This document shows, piece after piece, positions 6,703 through 15,600 of a DNA stretch of 31,261 bases. Location: the NCBI GenBank assembly GCA_902494535.1, contig CABUTO010000029.1:1-31261 (forward strand), in the 5' to 3' direction. The translations under genes were made by a program, and so were the position numbers. Numbering within the stretch: the first letter of the stretch is position 1; the number at the start of each line of letters is the position of its first letter. The DNA is from an uncultured Collinsella sp. Lineage in GTDB: Bacteria; Actinomycetota; Coriobacteriia; Coriobacteriales; Coriobacteriaceae. Under the pieces are notes generated by a model that was not told where the DNA came from, made no database searches, and saw nothing but the letters and a program-made list of their open reading frames with translations.

Positions 6703-9700
6703 CTAGTGGGTCTTGCGGCGCTTGATCAGCATGATGAGGGCTATCACTACGAGCGTTGCTCCCGCTGCTGCTGCGGTGGCGACTAGGGCGAATGTTTGGT
6801 CGCCGGTGTTTGCGAGGTTCTTCGCTGTGGTCGTAGTCTTGACCTTGGTGTCGGTCTTAGCTCCGTTGTCGGACTTGGGCTTGTCCGGGTTCGTCGGGGT
6901 CTCAGGAGTCTCGGGGTCCTTTGAGCCTTCGGAATCGGTTGGGCCGGCGGTGTTCACCAGGGTATGGTCCAGGAACTTCTTGGCGCCCGCGCTTGCCTGC
7001 GAGAACAGGCGGCGTGTGCGGATCGGAGCGGCGTTCACCGTCTCAGGAGCCTTCTCCTCGGCCGCGATGTTCACCAGTGTCACACCGGTATCGAGGCCGA
7101 CGTTGTTGTATCCCACGTGGCAGTAGTACTGCGCGCCGTCATCCTCCGCCGTCAGGTCAATCTCGAGCGTTGAGGCCGTTCCGGCTGGGAGGCTGCCATC
7201 GGCAGCCACGCGCTGGAACTCGGCCTCGCCGCGAACCTTGCGGTACCAGATATACGACGGCGCCAGCTCCGTTTCACTGCCGCCGGCATTGCGCTGCGTC
7301 ACATGCCCGATCGCCGAAAGCGTCAACTTGTCTCCCTCCGCGCACTCGACCGAAGAGTCATACTCGAGGGCCGACCTCTCCGCTGTATCCGCCGCAGGTC
7401 CGCTCACGGTCATCGTCATGCCAACGGGCATGGTCTTGACCGTGATGATTGCCGAGCGAATACCCGTTTCGGTCGTGGATCCATTTTCAACAGCTGCGAT
7501 AGCGAATCGATACTCCGTGTTGGGCTGCAACCCATCCCAGGTAAGCGAGGTCTGCGTGTTGCCGGCAATCTTCCAGCTGTTGACGACGGCGTCCGCCGCA
7601 TTGCTCTGCAGCATGCCCACGCCGTAGCTAAAGCCACTCTTGTTTGCGAGCACGTCGTCCCAGCTAAAGGTGATACTTGTCGAATCGACGGCGTTTGCCG
7701 TAAAGCCCGTCACGGCCGGCGCGTCGGGCATCTCGACGTCCTTAACGTCATAGCCCACGATCCAGAACTGGTCGGTGTCCTTGGTGCCGAGCTTGTCGCC
7801 CGAGTCTGCCTCGAACTTGTCGACATCCACCGCGTTGACACCCAGACGCCACACAAAACCGTACTTGCCCTGCGCGGCCTCGGGCAGGTTGTCGACGGTG
7901 CCGCCGTATTCGGTCGATTCACTCGAGGAGTTACCCGTAGTAAAGCCGGCGTTGGCACCAAAGCACAGGCCGCCAAACAACTCGTGCTTTGCGAGCTTCG
8001 CGCCCATGACAACGCTGCCGTTCAGCGTCAAGCCGAGCTCGAGCTCCTGCTCCTTGCCCTCCTCGACTTCGATGGTCTGCTCAATGCTCGCCCCCGACTG
8101 CGCGACGGCGCCGTTAAACCCATCGTGCGTGTAGGCGCGCGTTACGCCAGGCTTGCCCAGGCCAAAGGAATCCCCAACGGGAGTCTCGCCGTTGAGCGTC
8201 GTTTGATAGGTTCCGGGTTCTCCCGACCGGTTGGTCAAAAAGTAGCTGAGCGGCGTCATATTGTGCTGTTTGGCAATGCGGTCATAGGCCTCGACATTAA
8301 CGACCGAGGTCTGCGCGCCGAGCGACACGGGCGCCGCCATCACGCCCTTACCACCAGTTTCCTCATTTTCGATCTCATACTCGTAATAGACCATCGGAAT
8401 CGTGTAGAGCACGGTCTTGTCACCCTCGCCGGCATGCGACTCATAGCTTACGCTTGCGCTGACCGTGCGCTCGCTCCGGTAGTCATAGCATCCCTCGGCG
8501 GCAAAATCGACTGAAGCATTCATCGCGACCAGGGGCGGACCGGTCTGCACCTCGACGGCAACGCCCAACTCGGCGCCAATGGTATAGCCCTGGGATGTCC
8601 CCGTGCCCTTTTCCTCTCCGTATGACGTGCCGCCCAACACCAGATAGCCGTATGCCTGCTCCAGATCCTCAACATAGGGCACATCCTGCAGCACGGCAAG
8701 CACGCGCGGGTTGGTATAGACCTTGTAGCGGTCCTTGTACGTAATCTTGACGCTGTCGTTGTCGACATCGGGCAGCGCGAGCGAGATAAATGTGCCGTAG
8801 GTAGTGCCGCGACGGTTGCTCTCGCTAATCACCTGCTCCTCGCCGCGGCGCACCTTTCCGTTCTCGTCGAGCGAAAAATGCGAGGCGGTCATCCAATAGT
8901 AGTCATCGTTCTTGCGCAGGTCCTCGTCGCGGTGCTTGCCCACCACGGCGATAAAGCTCTCGTTATAGCGGTCCGAACCCGAGACGCTGCCCGCCTTGAC
9001 GTCGCTGATCCACACCTGCTCTATACCCTTGTGGTCATGCTTGTTGCTGCTGTTGTATTGCTGACCGCTCATGCTCATGGTTCCGACCATGGACCCCAAG
9101 CCCTGAGCCCCGCTCTGTGCCGTGTTGCAGGCAAAGTCGCGGAACACATCGCCGCCCACGAGCACCTCGTCGACCGCCAGCTGCTCGGACAGGCCGTCAA
9201 GGTTGGCAGTGGCAAGGGCAATAGGCGCCAAGGTGCACGGATAGCGCTTATCCTGAGCGCTATCCTTCCATGCGCTGTTGGGCACATGCATCAGCCCATA
9301 GGAGGCGAGGATCCCGTCTCTGTATTCCTTGCAATCGGAAAGCTTGAACTCGCCAGACTCCGAGTCAAAATACGCGTAGCGGTACAGCGCGCCGTACAGC
9401 CCCTTGCTGCCGTCAGAAGCGCCGTAATCAAAAGCGCTGCGTTGCCAGTCATAGCCCGCAAGAATAAGGCCCGTGACGGTTTCACCCGTCTTCTTTCCTT
9501 CTTCATCGTAGGCGGCAAACGTGCCGAACGTCGCATTCGCAGCGACCATGGTCTTGCCGTTCGCGGAGAGGGAGATTGCGCCCGCATCGCCCAGAGCATC
9601 GACATGGACGAGCGCACCCTTGGATGCATCCCACGAAAACAGCTCGCAATGCGTCGACTTATCAATATTCTTCTTGCCGTAGGGTGCCGAGACCACGATG

Positions 9701-10791
9701 GCGAGGTCATCGCAAAAATCGCGATCGAGGTCGCCGGCCGCTAGCGAAACGACAGGAGCTGACTGAAGCTGCGTCCAGGAGTCGTTCCCGCCCTTGTTGT
9801 GCGTGGTGTAGTCCGCGGCGTTACCGGCATCGATCTTGACGACGCTTTGCTTCCAGTTGCCGCCCTCCAAGTCATACATGTCGACTACAGCCTTGCGCAC
9901 GCCGTTCTCGTCGACATAGCAGCCCGCGTAGACAAAAAGCTCGTCGACGCCGTCGCCATCGACATCGCCCGCCTCGACATCAAAGACGGCGTCGTGCTCT
10001 TGCAGGTAACCGGCATCCAGGTACTTAAAACGGCCTTCGTACATCATATTAGTGTTGACCGTCACCGGCAGGTGTGTGTCGAGAGTGCGCGTACGCCCGT
10101 TGCTAAACGAGTAGAGGACCAGCTCAACCTTTCCGGCGTATGACTTGCCGTCAATCGTCGTGGAGGAACTGTCGCCGTAGGCACGGAGCTCGGCAACGCG
10201 GCTCTTTTTGCCCGTGCTGGCGTCGCTGCAGAACTCAACACTCGTGGCGTGAATGCCCGAGAAACCGTTGTTGTCGTTGGCGAGTACTGTTGAGGACTCA
10301 TTGTTGCTTAGGTACGACCAGGTGCCGCCACCGTAGTCGCTATGCTTGTAGAGATCGCTGTTCGTATCGAAGTTGTTGACGTTTTGCCAGAACTTTGCGG
10401 CGCCCCACACACTTCCATAGCCATCGGTGAGTTTGCTGCTGCCGCCAATGTCACCGCGCTCGACGTTCTCGAGCTTGTCGCGCAGAGTGTAGCGATTGCC
10501 ATGGCTACCGTTAGCTGCCATATAGACCTCGCTGCGCGTGGCAAACGTCGTGGGGGTACCAGTGGAATAGGGGCCAATGGTATCGGCCGGAATGTCCTCG
10601 CTCGTGCCCAGACCCAGGGCTTGATAATCCTGCTCGGTCATATCGGTGATTGCGGGCGCGTCTGCCGCCTGGGCAACCTGGGGCGTGGCCGTGAAGCAGG
10701 CGACGCTCGTGGCGATCAACGCAGCAAGCGCCGCCGTCCCAACAAGCGGGATTTTCGACAGCCTACGGATACGGGGGTGTGGAACGTACAT
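6703..10791 (-). CDS. LAxTG-anchored surface protein with FG-GAP, FN3 and Ig-like domains (1362 aa)
   Basis: This large secreted protein begins with a Sec signal peptide (residues ~1-43, cut likely after QVAQA). It contains FG-GAP/VCBS-like calcium sites, clearest at AGDVDGDGVDELFVYAG (~residue 277) and AGDLDRDFCDDLAIVVS (~350), typical of beta-propeller repeats. A long region of unknown fold follows. A fibronectin type III domain spans ~1026-1118 (TWDGLQPNTEYRFAIAAVEN), then an Ig-like domain (DDGAQYYCHVGYNNVG). A Pro/Lys-rich wall spacer leads to the sorting signal LANTGD (from residue 1326), a hydrophobic helix and KRRKTH. The ATG at 10791 is preferred because GAGG lies 7 nt upstream; the in-frame ATG at 10827 has no ribosome site. 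It is monocistronic between two 61-bp repeat arrays. The ligand is unknown; adhesion or glycan binding is plausible. Confidence 0.85.
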   Translation of the reverse strand: MYVPHPRIRRLSKIPLVGTAALAALIATSVACFTATPQVAQAADAPAITDMTEQDYQALGLGTSEDIPADTIGPYSTGTPTTFATRSEVYMAANGSHGNRYTLRDKLENVERGDIGGSSKLTDGYGSVWGAAKFWQNVNNFDTNSDLYKHSDYGGGTWSYLSNNESSTVLANDNNGFSGIHATSVEFCSDASTGKKSRVAELRAYGDSSSTTIDGKSYAGKVELVLYSFSNGRTRTLDTHLPVTVNTNMMYEGRFKYLDAGYLQEHDAVFDVEAGDVDGDGVDELFVYAGCYVDENGVRKAVVDMYDLEGGNWKQSVVKIDAGNAADYTTHNKGGNDSWTQLQSAPVVSLAAGDLDRDFCDDLAIVVSAPYGKKNIDKSTHCELFSWDASKGALVHVDALGDAGAISLSANGKTMVAANATFGTFAAYDEEGKKTGETVTGLILAGYDWQRSAFDYGASDGSKGLYGALYRYAYFDSESGEFKLSDCKEYRDGILASYGLMHVPNSAWKDSAQDKRYPCTLAPIALATANLDGLSEQLAVDEVLVGGDVFRDFACNTAQSGAQGLGSMVGTMSMSGQQYNSSNKHDHKGIEQVWISDVKAGSVSGSDRYNESFIAVVGKHRDEDLRKNDDYYWMTASHFSLDENGKVRRGEEQVISESNRRGTTYGTFISLALPDVDNDSVKITYKDRYKVYTNPRVLAVLQDVPYVEDLEQAYGYLVLGGTSYGEEKGTGTSQGYTIGAELGVAVEVQTGPPLVAMNASVDFAAEGCYDYRSERTVSASVSYESHAGEGDKTVLYTIPMVYYEYEIENEETGGKGVMAAPVSLGAQTSVVNVEAYDRIAKQHNMTPLSYFLTNRSGEPGTYQTTLNGETPVGDSFGLGKPGVTRAYTHDGFNGAVAQSGASIEQTIEVEEGKEQELELGLTLNGSVVMGAKLAKHELFGGLCFGANAGFTTGNSSSESTEYGGTVDNLPEAAQGKYGFVWRLGVNAVDVDKFEADSGDKLGTKDTDQFWIVGYDVKDVEMPDAPAVTGFTANAVDSTSITFSWDDVLANKSGFSYGVGMLQSNAADAVVNSWKIAGNTQTSLTWDGLQPNTEYRFAIAAVENGSTTETGIRSAIITVKTMPVGMTMTVSGPAADTAERSALEYDSSVECAEGDKLTLSAIGHVTQRNAGGSETELAPSYIWYRKVRGEAEFQRVAADGSLPAGTASTLEIDLTAEDDGAQYYCHVGYNNVGLDTGVTLVNIAAEEKAPETVNAAPIRTRRLFSQASAGAKKFLDHTLVNTAGPTDSEGSKDPETPETPTNPDKPKSDNGAKTDTKVKTTTTAKNLANTGDQTFALVATAAAAGATLVVIALIMLIKRRKTH

Positions 10792-10820
10792 GAGGGACCT
10801 CGCTTTATTCGAGTGGAGTG

Positions 10821-10895
10821 GACTCATTTTTGCAAATGATACATCCGATACCCGATATCACGTGTCTCATTTTCGCCAACGGCGTGTCTCATTTT
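10821..10895 (-). promoter_or_regulatory. direct repeats upstream of the 1362-aa surface protein gene
   Basis: The 13-bp sequence CGTGTCTCATTTT occurs twice, at 10861-10873 and 10883-10895, 22 bp apart (two helical turns), with a weaker third copy (GACTCATTTTT) at 10821-10831. The right copy also forms the palindrome TCTCATTTTTGAGA. They lie 30-105 bp before the chosen start, where a promoter is expected, so they may be operator sites. No confident -35/-10 pair was found. Confidence 0.45.
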
Positions 10896-10912
10896 TGAGA
10901 ATCCGAGATGCC

Positions 10913-11130
10913 GCGGAAATCTTATCCCAGCTCAAAGGCCATTTCTGGAATGTATTTTCCGTCGAGTGCCTCATCGGGAAACTGCATCCCATTTCAAGCG
11001 TCGATTCTGGGACGCACTTTCCCTTAGACCCTCAACCGGAAACCGCATCCCACTTTGAGCGCAAATTCCGGGATGCATTTTTCGAAAGCCTGCCCATCCG
11101 GAAAGCCCGTCCCACTTTGGACGCATCCGG
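10913..11130. repeat. 61-bp tandem array, 4 units (right array)
   Basis: GGAAA starts at 10915, 10977, 11038 and 11100 (62, 61 and 62 bp apart). Each is followed by N5 and TCCCA and, in three units, by the reversed TGGGAN5TTTCC-like box. The units are in the same orientation as the array at 6259-6614 and clearly of the same family (shared spacer words such as CTTTGAGCGCAAATTC-like). The two arrays bracket the 1362-residue surface protein gene. Confidence 0.85.
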
Positions 11131-11172
11131 GCACGGAACCATCGACCTATCAGGCCTCCCATCAATAAAGAG

Positions 11173-11301
11173 GCGTCCTCCCGGGCGGCGGGGCACGAAG
11201 TTCATCGCGAGTTCCGCACGCAAAGAAGGCCACTTAATGTGGCCTTCGTCTTGCGCAGGACTGTAGAGCAGGGAACTTCGTGCCCCGACGCCCGGGGGGC
11301 G
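11173..11301 (-). repeat. structured palindrome SE2 (same core as SE1, different arms)
   Basis: Arms at 11173-11203 and 11273-11301 are near-perfect reverse complements. On the minus strand the inner ~70 nt matches the SE1 core almost base for base, from CCTGCTC to AACTCGCGAT, including the GAAGGCCAC/GTGGCCTTC hairpin. The arms differ from those of SE1 (GGGGCACGAAGTTC where SE1 has GCATATAAGGTTC), yet each remains self-complementary. SE2 lies downstream of the minus-strand surface operon (stop at 11407) in that operon's orientation, just as SE1 follows its own upstream gene. Confidence 0.85.
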
Positions 11302-11340
11302 TTGCGTTTAGAAGATGGATCCAATGTGCTCTCCGTGCGA

Positions 11341-11391
11341 GCAGGACTGTAGAGCAGGAAACCTAATATTCCGCCGCCGGGCGGGCGAAAC
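11341..11391 (-). repeat. half copy of the SE element
   Basis: On the minus strand a third 5' arm (CGCCCGCCCGGCGGCGG, then AATATTAGGTTT) leads into CCTGCTCTACAGTCCTGC, the first 18 nt of the SE core. The rest of the core and the 3' arm are missing. It lies 16 bp after the stop of the small LAxTG protein gene and 39 bp before SE2. The words CATCTTC flank both this copy and SE2 on the upstream side, so the homology extends slightly beyond the arms. Confidence 0.7.
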
Positions 11392-11406
11392 ATTTTGAAG
11401 ATGGAC

Positions 11407-12105
11407 CTAGCGTTTATTCCTTCGGGACAAGATCAGCGCAGCCATGAAAGCGATAATCGCTAGCGTTAGCAGCGTCAAAAGCAGAGCGAGCGAGTTGTCG
11501 CCCGTCGCAGCCAGGCCAAACAGGCTGGGCTTTTTGGAGCCAGCGGGCTGCGCAGGAATTGTTTCGCCATCGTCCTCGGCGGTGATCTCCCAGCGAATGG
11601 TCTTGTTTGCGTCGGCAAGCTCGTTGCCCACCGACGTCGGGACACTCAGCTGCAGATTGAGCACCGTGCTGCCATCGCTCGTGAACGTGGCGACCTGCGT
11701 GGGATAGGCGAACACGCTGCCCGGCGTTCCCGTCTGGAGCCAACCGTCAGACGCATCGCCAGCCGACGCCGTTAAGGTAATGGGCGACAGCAGGTGTGCC
11801 GTCTCGTGATTGACAACGGCCCGCACAAACACGCGTACCTGGGATTTTACGCCCGTGGCACGAACCTCGATCTGCTGCTCGCGCGCATCGCCGGGCATTA
11901 GATCTTTAAAGGCGGGAAACAGATCGGGCTCCCCCGAGGAGCCCGTCGCCCCCGTTACCGTCAGCTGGCGCGCATTTCCGTCATAGGCAATCGCGGGACT
12001 ATCGGCAAACGCGCGGGCGGGAACGGCGAGCGCGACCACGCAGAGAATGGCCGCGACCATGCAACGCAAGGAGCGCGCAGCGCCTTTGCGAATCGGGAAC
12101 GCCAT
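11407..12105 (-). CDS. small LAxTG-anchored secreted protein, last gene of the matrix operon
   Basis: This 232-residue protein has a normal Sec signal peptide (residues ~1-34, hydrophobic VAAILCVVALAVPARAFA ending AFA), an extracellular beta-rich domain of ~155 residues and a sorting signal LAATGD (from residue 198) followed by a hydrophobic helix and RRNKR. The middle contains FPAFKDLMPGDAREQQIEV, like the DLYPGD-type stretches seen near the start of TasA/camelysin-like domains. It may therefore be a TasA-like fold carrying its own wall anchor. The ATG at 12105 has GGAGGT 8 nt upstream and lies 2 bp after the previous stop, showing tight coupling. It could be the wall-linked base or minor subunit of the fibres made by the operon; that role is inference. 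No family is confidently recognised. Confidence 0.85.
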   Translation of the reverse strand: MAFPIRKGAARSLRCMVAAILCVVALAVPARAFADSPAIAYDGNARQLTVTGATGSSGEPDLFPAFKDLMPGDAREQQIEVRATGVKSQVRVFVRAVVNHETAHLLSPITLTASAGDASDGWLQTGTPGSVFAYPTQVATFTSDGSTVLNLQLSVPTSVGNELADANKTIRWEITAEDDGETIPAQPAGSKKPSLFGLAATGDNSLALLLTLLTLAIIAFMAALILSRRNKR

Positions 12106-12107
12106 AC

Positions 12108-12677
12108 TTACGCACCTCCGTGCGGCGGCACCAGCACGCCATCTTTGACCGTACAGTTCCATGCCTCGGTGACCGCATCGTCGGGCGTGGACTGAATCGC
12201 CTGGGTCGAAATGTCGACGACTAGGTTTTTACCATCTGCCTTCTTCTCGGACACGCTCTTGATGAGCACGCCCGTCTTGTCGAGCGGCTTAACAGAAGAC
12301 GTCCAGTAGTAGAACCCGTCGCTCGCAAGAACCCAAGACGAAGGTCTGTTAGTGGCGGAGGCATCGCCTTTATCGCCCCACTCAATGGTGTAGTCGGTGC
12401 CGGCAACCGGCTCATCCCACAGGCGCGCGCCATCCTTATCCTGCCAGTAGATATCCACCGCGACACGCAGGTATGCCGGAGCCGAGCCCGTGTTTTTTAC
12501 CGAGACATCCCTTTTCACGTTGTCCTTGCGCGTCTCGTCCACCGAAGGCGCCACCGAGCCAAAGCCAAACTCGTTGACCAGCACGCCCGTAACCGAAAGC
12601 CACGCAAAGGTGCCGACGACGCCGGCCAAAAGGAGGACGCCGACAAGGAGGGCAACGATCCGCTTGCGCTTAGTCAT
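12108..12677 (-). CDS. SipW-dependent TasA/camelysin-like secreted protein (third copy)
   Basis: This 189-residue protein has a short basic start and the hydrophobic segment IVALLVGVLLLAGVVGTFAW. The GTxAW ending is the hallmark of signals cleaved by SipW-type peptidases. The mature part (VNEFGFGSVAPSVDETRKDN, KNTGSAPAYLRVAVDIYW, FYYWTSSVKPLDKTGVL) follows the TasA/camelysin pattern of an N-terminal beta strand, an NTG turn, then aromatic-rich strands. This family forms or decorates extracellular fibres. No sortase motif is present. The ATG overlaps the end of the giant protein gene by 8 bp and is preceded by a strong GGAGGGAGG site, so the two are translationally coupled. The signal peptidase five genes upstream is the expected partner. 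Confidence 0.83.
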   Translation of the reverse strand: MTKRKRIVALLVGVLLLAGVVGTFAWLSVTGVLVNEFGFGSVAPSVDETRKDNVKRDVSVKNTGSAPAYLRVAVDIYWQDKDGARLWDEPVAGTDYTIEWGDKGDASATNRPSSWVLASDGFYYWTSSVKPLDKTGVLIKSVSEKKADGKNLVVDISTQAIQSTPDDAVTEAWNCTVKDGVLVPPHGGA

Positions 12678-15600
12678 CCTTGTCCTCCCTCCTCAGCGTG
12701 CCGTTTTCCCAAACATTCTTGGCACGCGAGCCGCCATCGACCCATTTTTCCTTCGCGCGCGTGTTGACGCACGTCACCACCGCATCGCCTGCGCTCGAAG
12801 CAGACGAAATCGTCAGCTCGGCAGATTTACCGGGCGCCTTGCCCGGCGTGCTCAGCTCGCCCTCGTAGCGCCATGCCCAATTCGTGTCTTCCTCGACGGT
12901 ATAGATGCCCGTCGGCGCGGCGAACTGCACGCTGCCGACATACCAGGTCTCACCGTTTTCCTGCTGCCGCTTATCGACCTTCACCTCGGCCACGCGTGTC
13001 TCGGGAGAGGCTCCCTCCGCCGTCTTCGTCACCTTAAAGCGGAACGTCTGTCCCATGGCGCTGGCATCGGTGGTCTTTTTGACGATCGTCAGCGCATGGG
13101 TCTTGGCGAAGTTGAACACGGCATTGCCGGGAGCCTGCCCCCCTTCGCCCGTCTTCTTGGACTCCAGGCGGTTGGCCAAGTCGAACGAACCGTTACCCGA
13201 GCCCAAGCTGTAGAGCGAGACATACTGGTCGTTAACGGGTTCCTCCGCCATGGACGCACCAGGACCGTAGCTCGCCCGCTTAACGGTAACAGTCAGCTGC
13301 GTCCCCATAAACGGCTCGGCGAAGCAGGCCTTAAACGGCGCCTCGTCGGCGTTGTTGTCGACTGTGTTGCCAGCGGTGGGATCGAGCAGCCACTTAAGCT
13401 GCGCGGTCATGGCTACGGGTCTCTCGGTATCGGACGTATCGTTGGCGGCCACTCGATACGTCACGGGATACAGGTCCATGTCTCCCTTGACCGGCTCGCT
13501 CTTAAACTCATTCCAAGACTTCGGAGCGCCAACGGCAGGCACATATCGCCACTCCAGGAAGAGCTCGCGTACGTCACCGCTGGCCGCCTGTTCATCGAGC
13601 AGCGCGACGATCTTGGAGTGGGCGTCCGGGTCGTATGCCACGGACTTTTTCTCCATCTCGGGATTGCCGTTTTTGTCATAGACCGGGTTGCCGCTCTCAT
13701 CCACCTTGGGAACATCGACGTTATGGACAAAGCCGGCGCCCGTCGCTCGCTCGCCGTCCGAGTCGACCGTCGCCGTAAAGACGACCGACCCGTCGACGCT
13801 GTGATAGCGCACCTTATACGGCGTGACCTTGTACACCGCGGTGTAGGTCACGCTCTCAAAGGGCTCGCTGCCCTCGAGGGGATACTTCTCGTCATCGGTC
13901 AACAGGGTGTATTTGCCATCGGGTTCATAGTCGCGCGACCAGCCGACAAAGTCGTACTTGGTGCCATCCTTGTCGACAACCTCAGCTGTAGCTCTTACTT
14001 CCAGCGAAATTTGATCGCCAGAGTCGGTGCGCGAAAGAGAACGCACGGAATCGGTGTCATCCAGATTGGCATCGATATTCGATTGGACTTTTACCGCGCT
14101 GGGACGGTAAACCGGGTACAGCTCCATGGGGGCCTTGACCACAGTGTTTTTATCCACCATGGGAAGACCGTCCGACCAAACGACATAGCCGCTACCAGCA
14201 GCCGGCTTGGTTTCCGTCCAGCCCGCGAACACGTTGTATGCGCTCGTCGCGGCATCGATGTCTCCAACGCTATACGTCGGCAGCGGCATGCCATCCTTAA
14301 GGCTGCCGAGCGTATTGCCCTCCTGCGCGAGCTTGCCATCGATATCGGTGTCGTTCAGGTGATACACCACCGCAATGGGCGTGTAGTAGGCCACAAACGT
14401 GTAAGGCTTGCCCGGCTCCACCGGATAGGTATACGAGTTATTGCCGTCAGATTCGAGCTCCTTGACCTCACCGTTCGGGAGTTCGATTTCGACCTTATTC
14501 AGCTTGTATAACTCGCCGCCTGACTTGTATACCGTCGTTTCGATATCAGGAGTCACCGTTGCCGCGGCGGGATCGGTGTCCGCATTGAGATTAGGGGTGA
14601 TGTCATACCTAGGAACATTCACCTCGGAAGTGCCATTAAAACCGGCGCGGTGCAGGTTGGTGGTGTAGTTGACGTCGTACTTCGCGTAGACGGGATAGGC
14701 ATCCTGCCACTGGGTGACCTTGGAGTCAGGTGTCGCCAAGTATGGCGCCGCCTTCTCCGGATCACTCGTCACATAGGGATCGCCGGCAACATCATAGATA
14801 TATTTCCAGACGGGAGAATTCTGCTGGACCTCGGCGGTCGAAATCCAGCCCAGGAACTTATAGCCCGGCACAGCCATCTCCGCATCGGTCGGGGAAGCTT
14901 CGAGGGTCAGGGGGCTCTCATACGATCCCTTCTCACCATCTTCTGGCTTTTCTGCCACTTTAACCGACGTATTAACATGCGGGTAGTAATACGTGAACGT
15001 CGGATCAACCCCGTTCACCTTGGCCTGCAGCAAGTTACTCTCATAGCGCCGCGTGGCAGTCCTCACGACCTTATCGCCCTTGTTGTAGAAATTAACGTCC
15101 GTGGTAATCATCGCGCGAACGTAGTACTTCTTATCTGTACGCACCATGCTCTCGATGGGATTTTTCACATATGTCCAATATTCACCATCGCGCTCAAGCG
15201 TCCAGAAATTCAGGCGATAGCGATCATTCACCGGTTTGACCGTTACGTTCAGCGAAGCCGAAGTCCAAGTATCGCTTAGCGTTGCAGCGCCTGGAAAATC
15301 GGTATCGGCATAGAGGTTTTTCAGAGTATCGGCTCCCGTATCGTTTTTAACGTTGTGCGAGTACGCATTAAGGGGACTCACGACAAGGGTATTCGCCGTG
15401 AAGCGCGTGCCACACGTTTCGTCATACCTATCCTTTATACCGTGGTCAACATGCTCCGGACCCCAGTGGACGACGTTTTCACGCACGAAGGTACTACCGA
15501 CGTTTTCCTCAAAGGGCGTTCGATAGCGATTCCAAACGGAACAAAGTAGCTTGCTGTCCGTAAACTCATGGTTGGTATAAGCCCGAACGTAATAATCCAC

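Noticed and set aside
12490..14511. 673-residue plus-strand frame opposite the giant protein gene
   Set aside because: Antisense to a clearly coding gene with conserved repeats; its composition (Arg, His, Val) and lack of domains mark it as a shadow.
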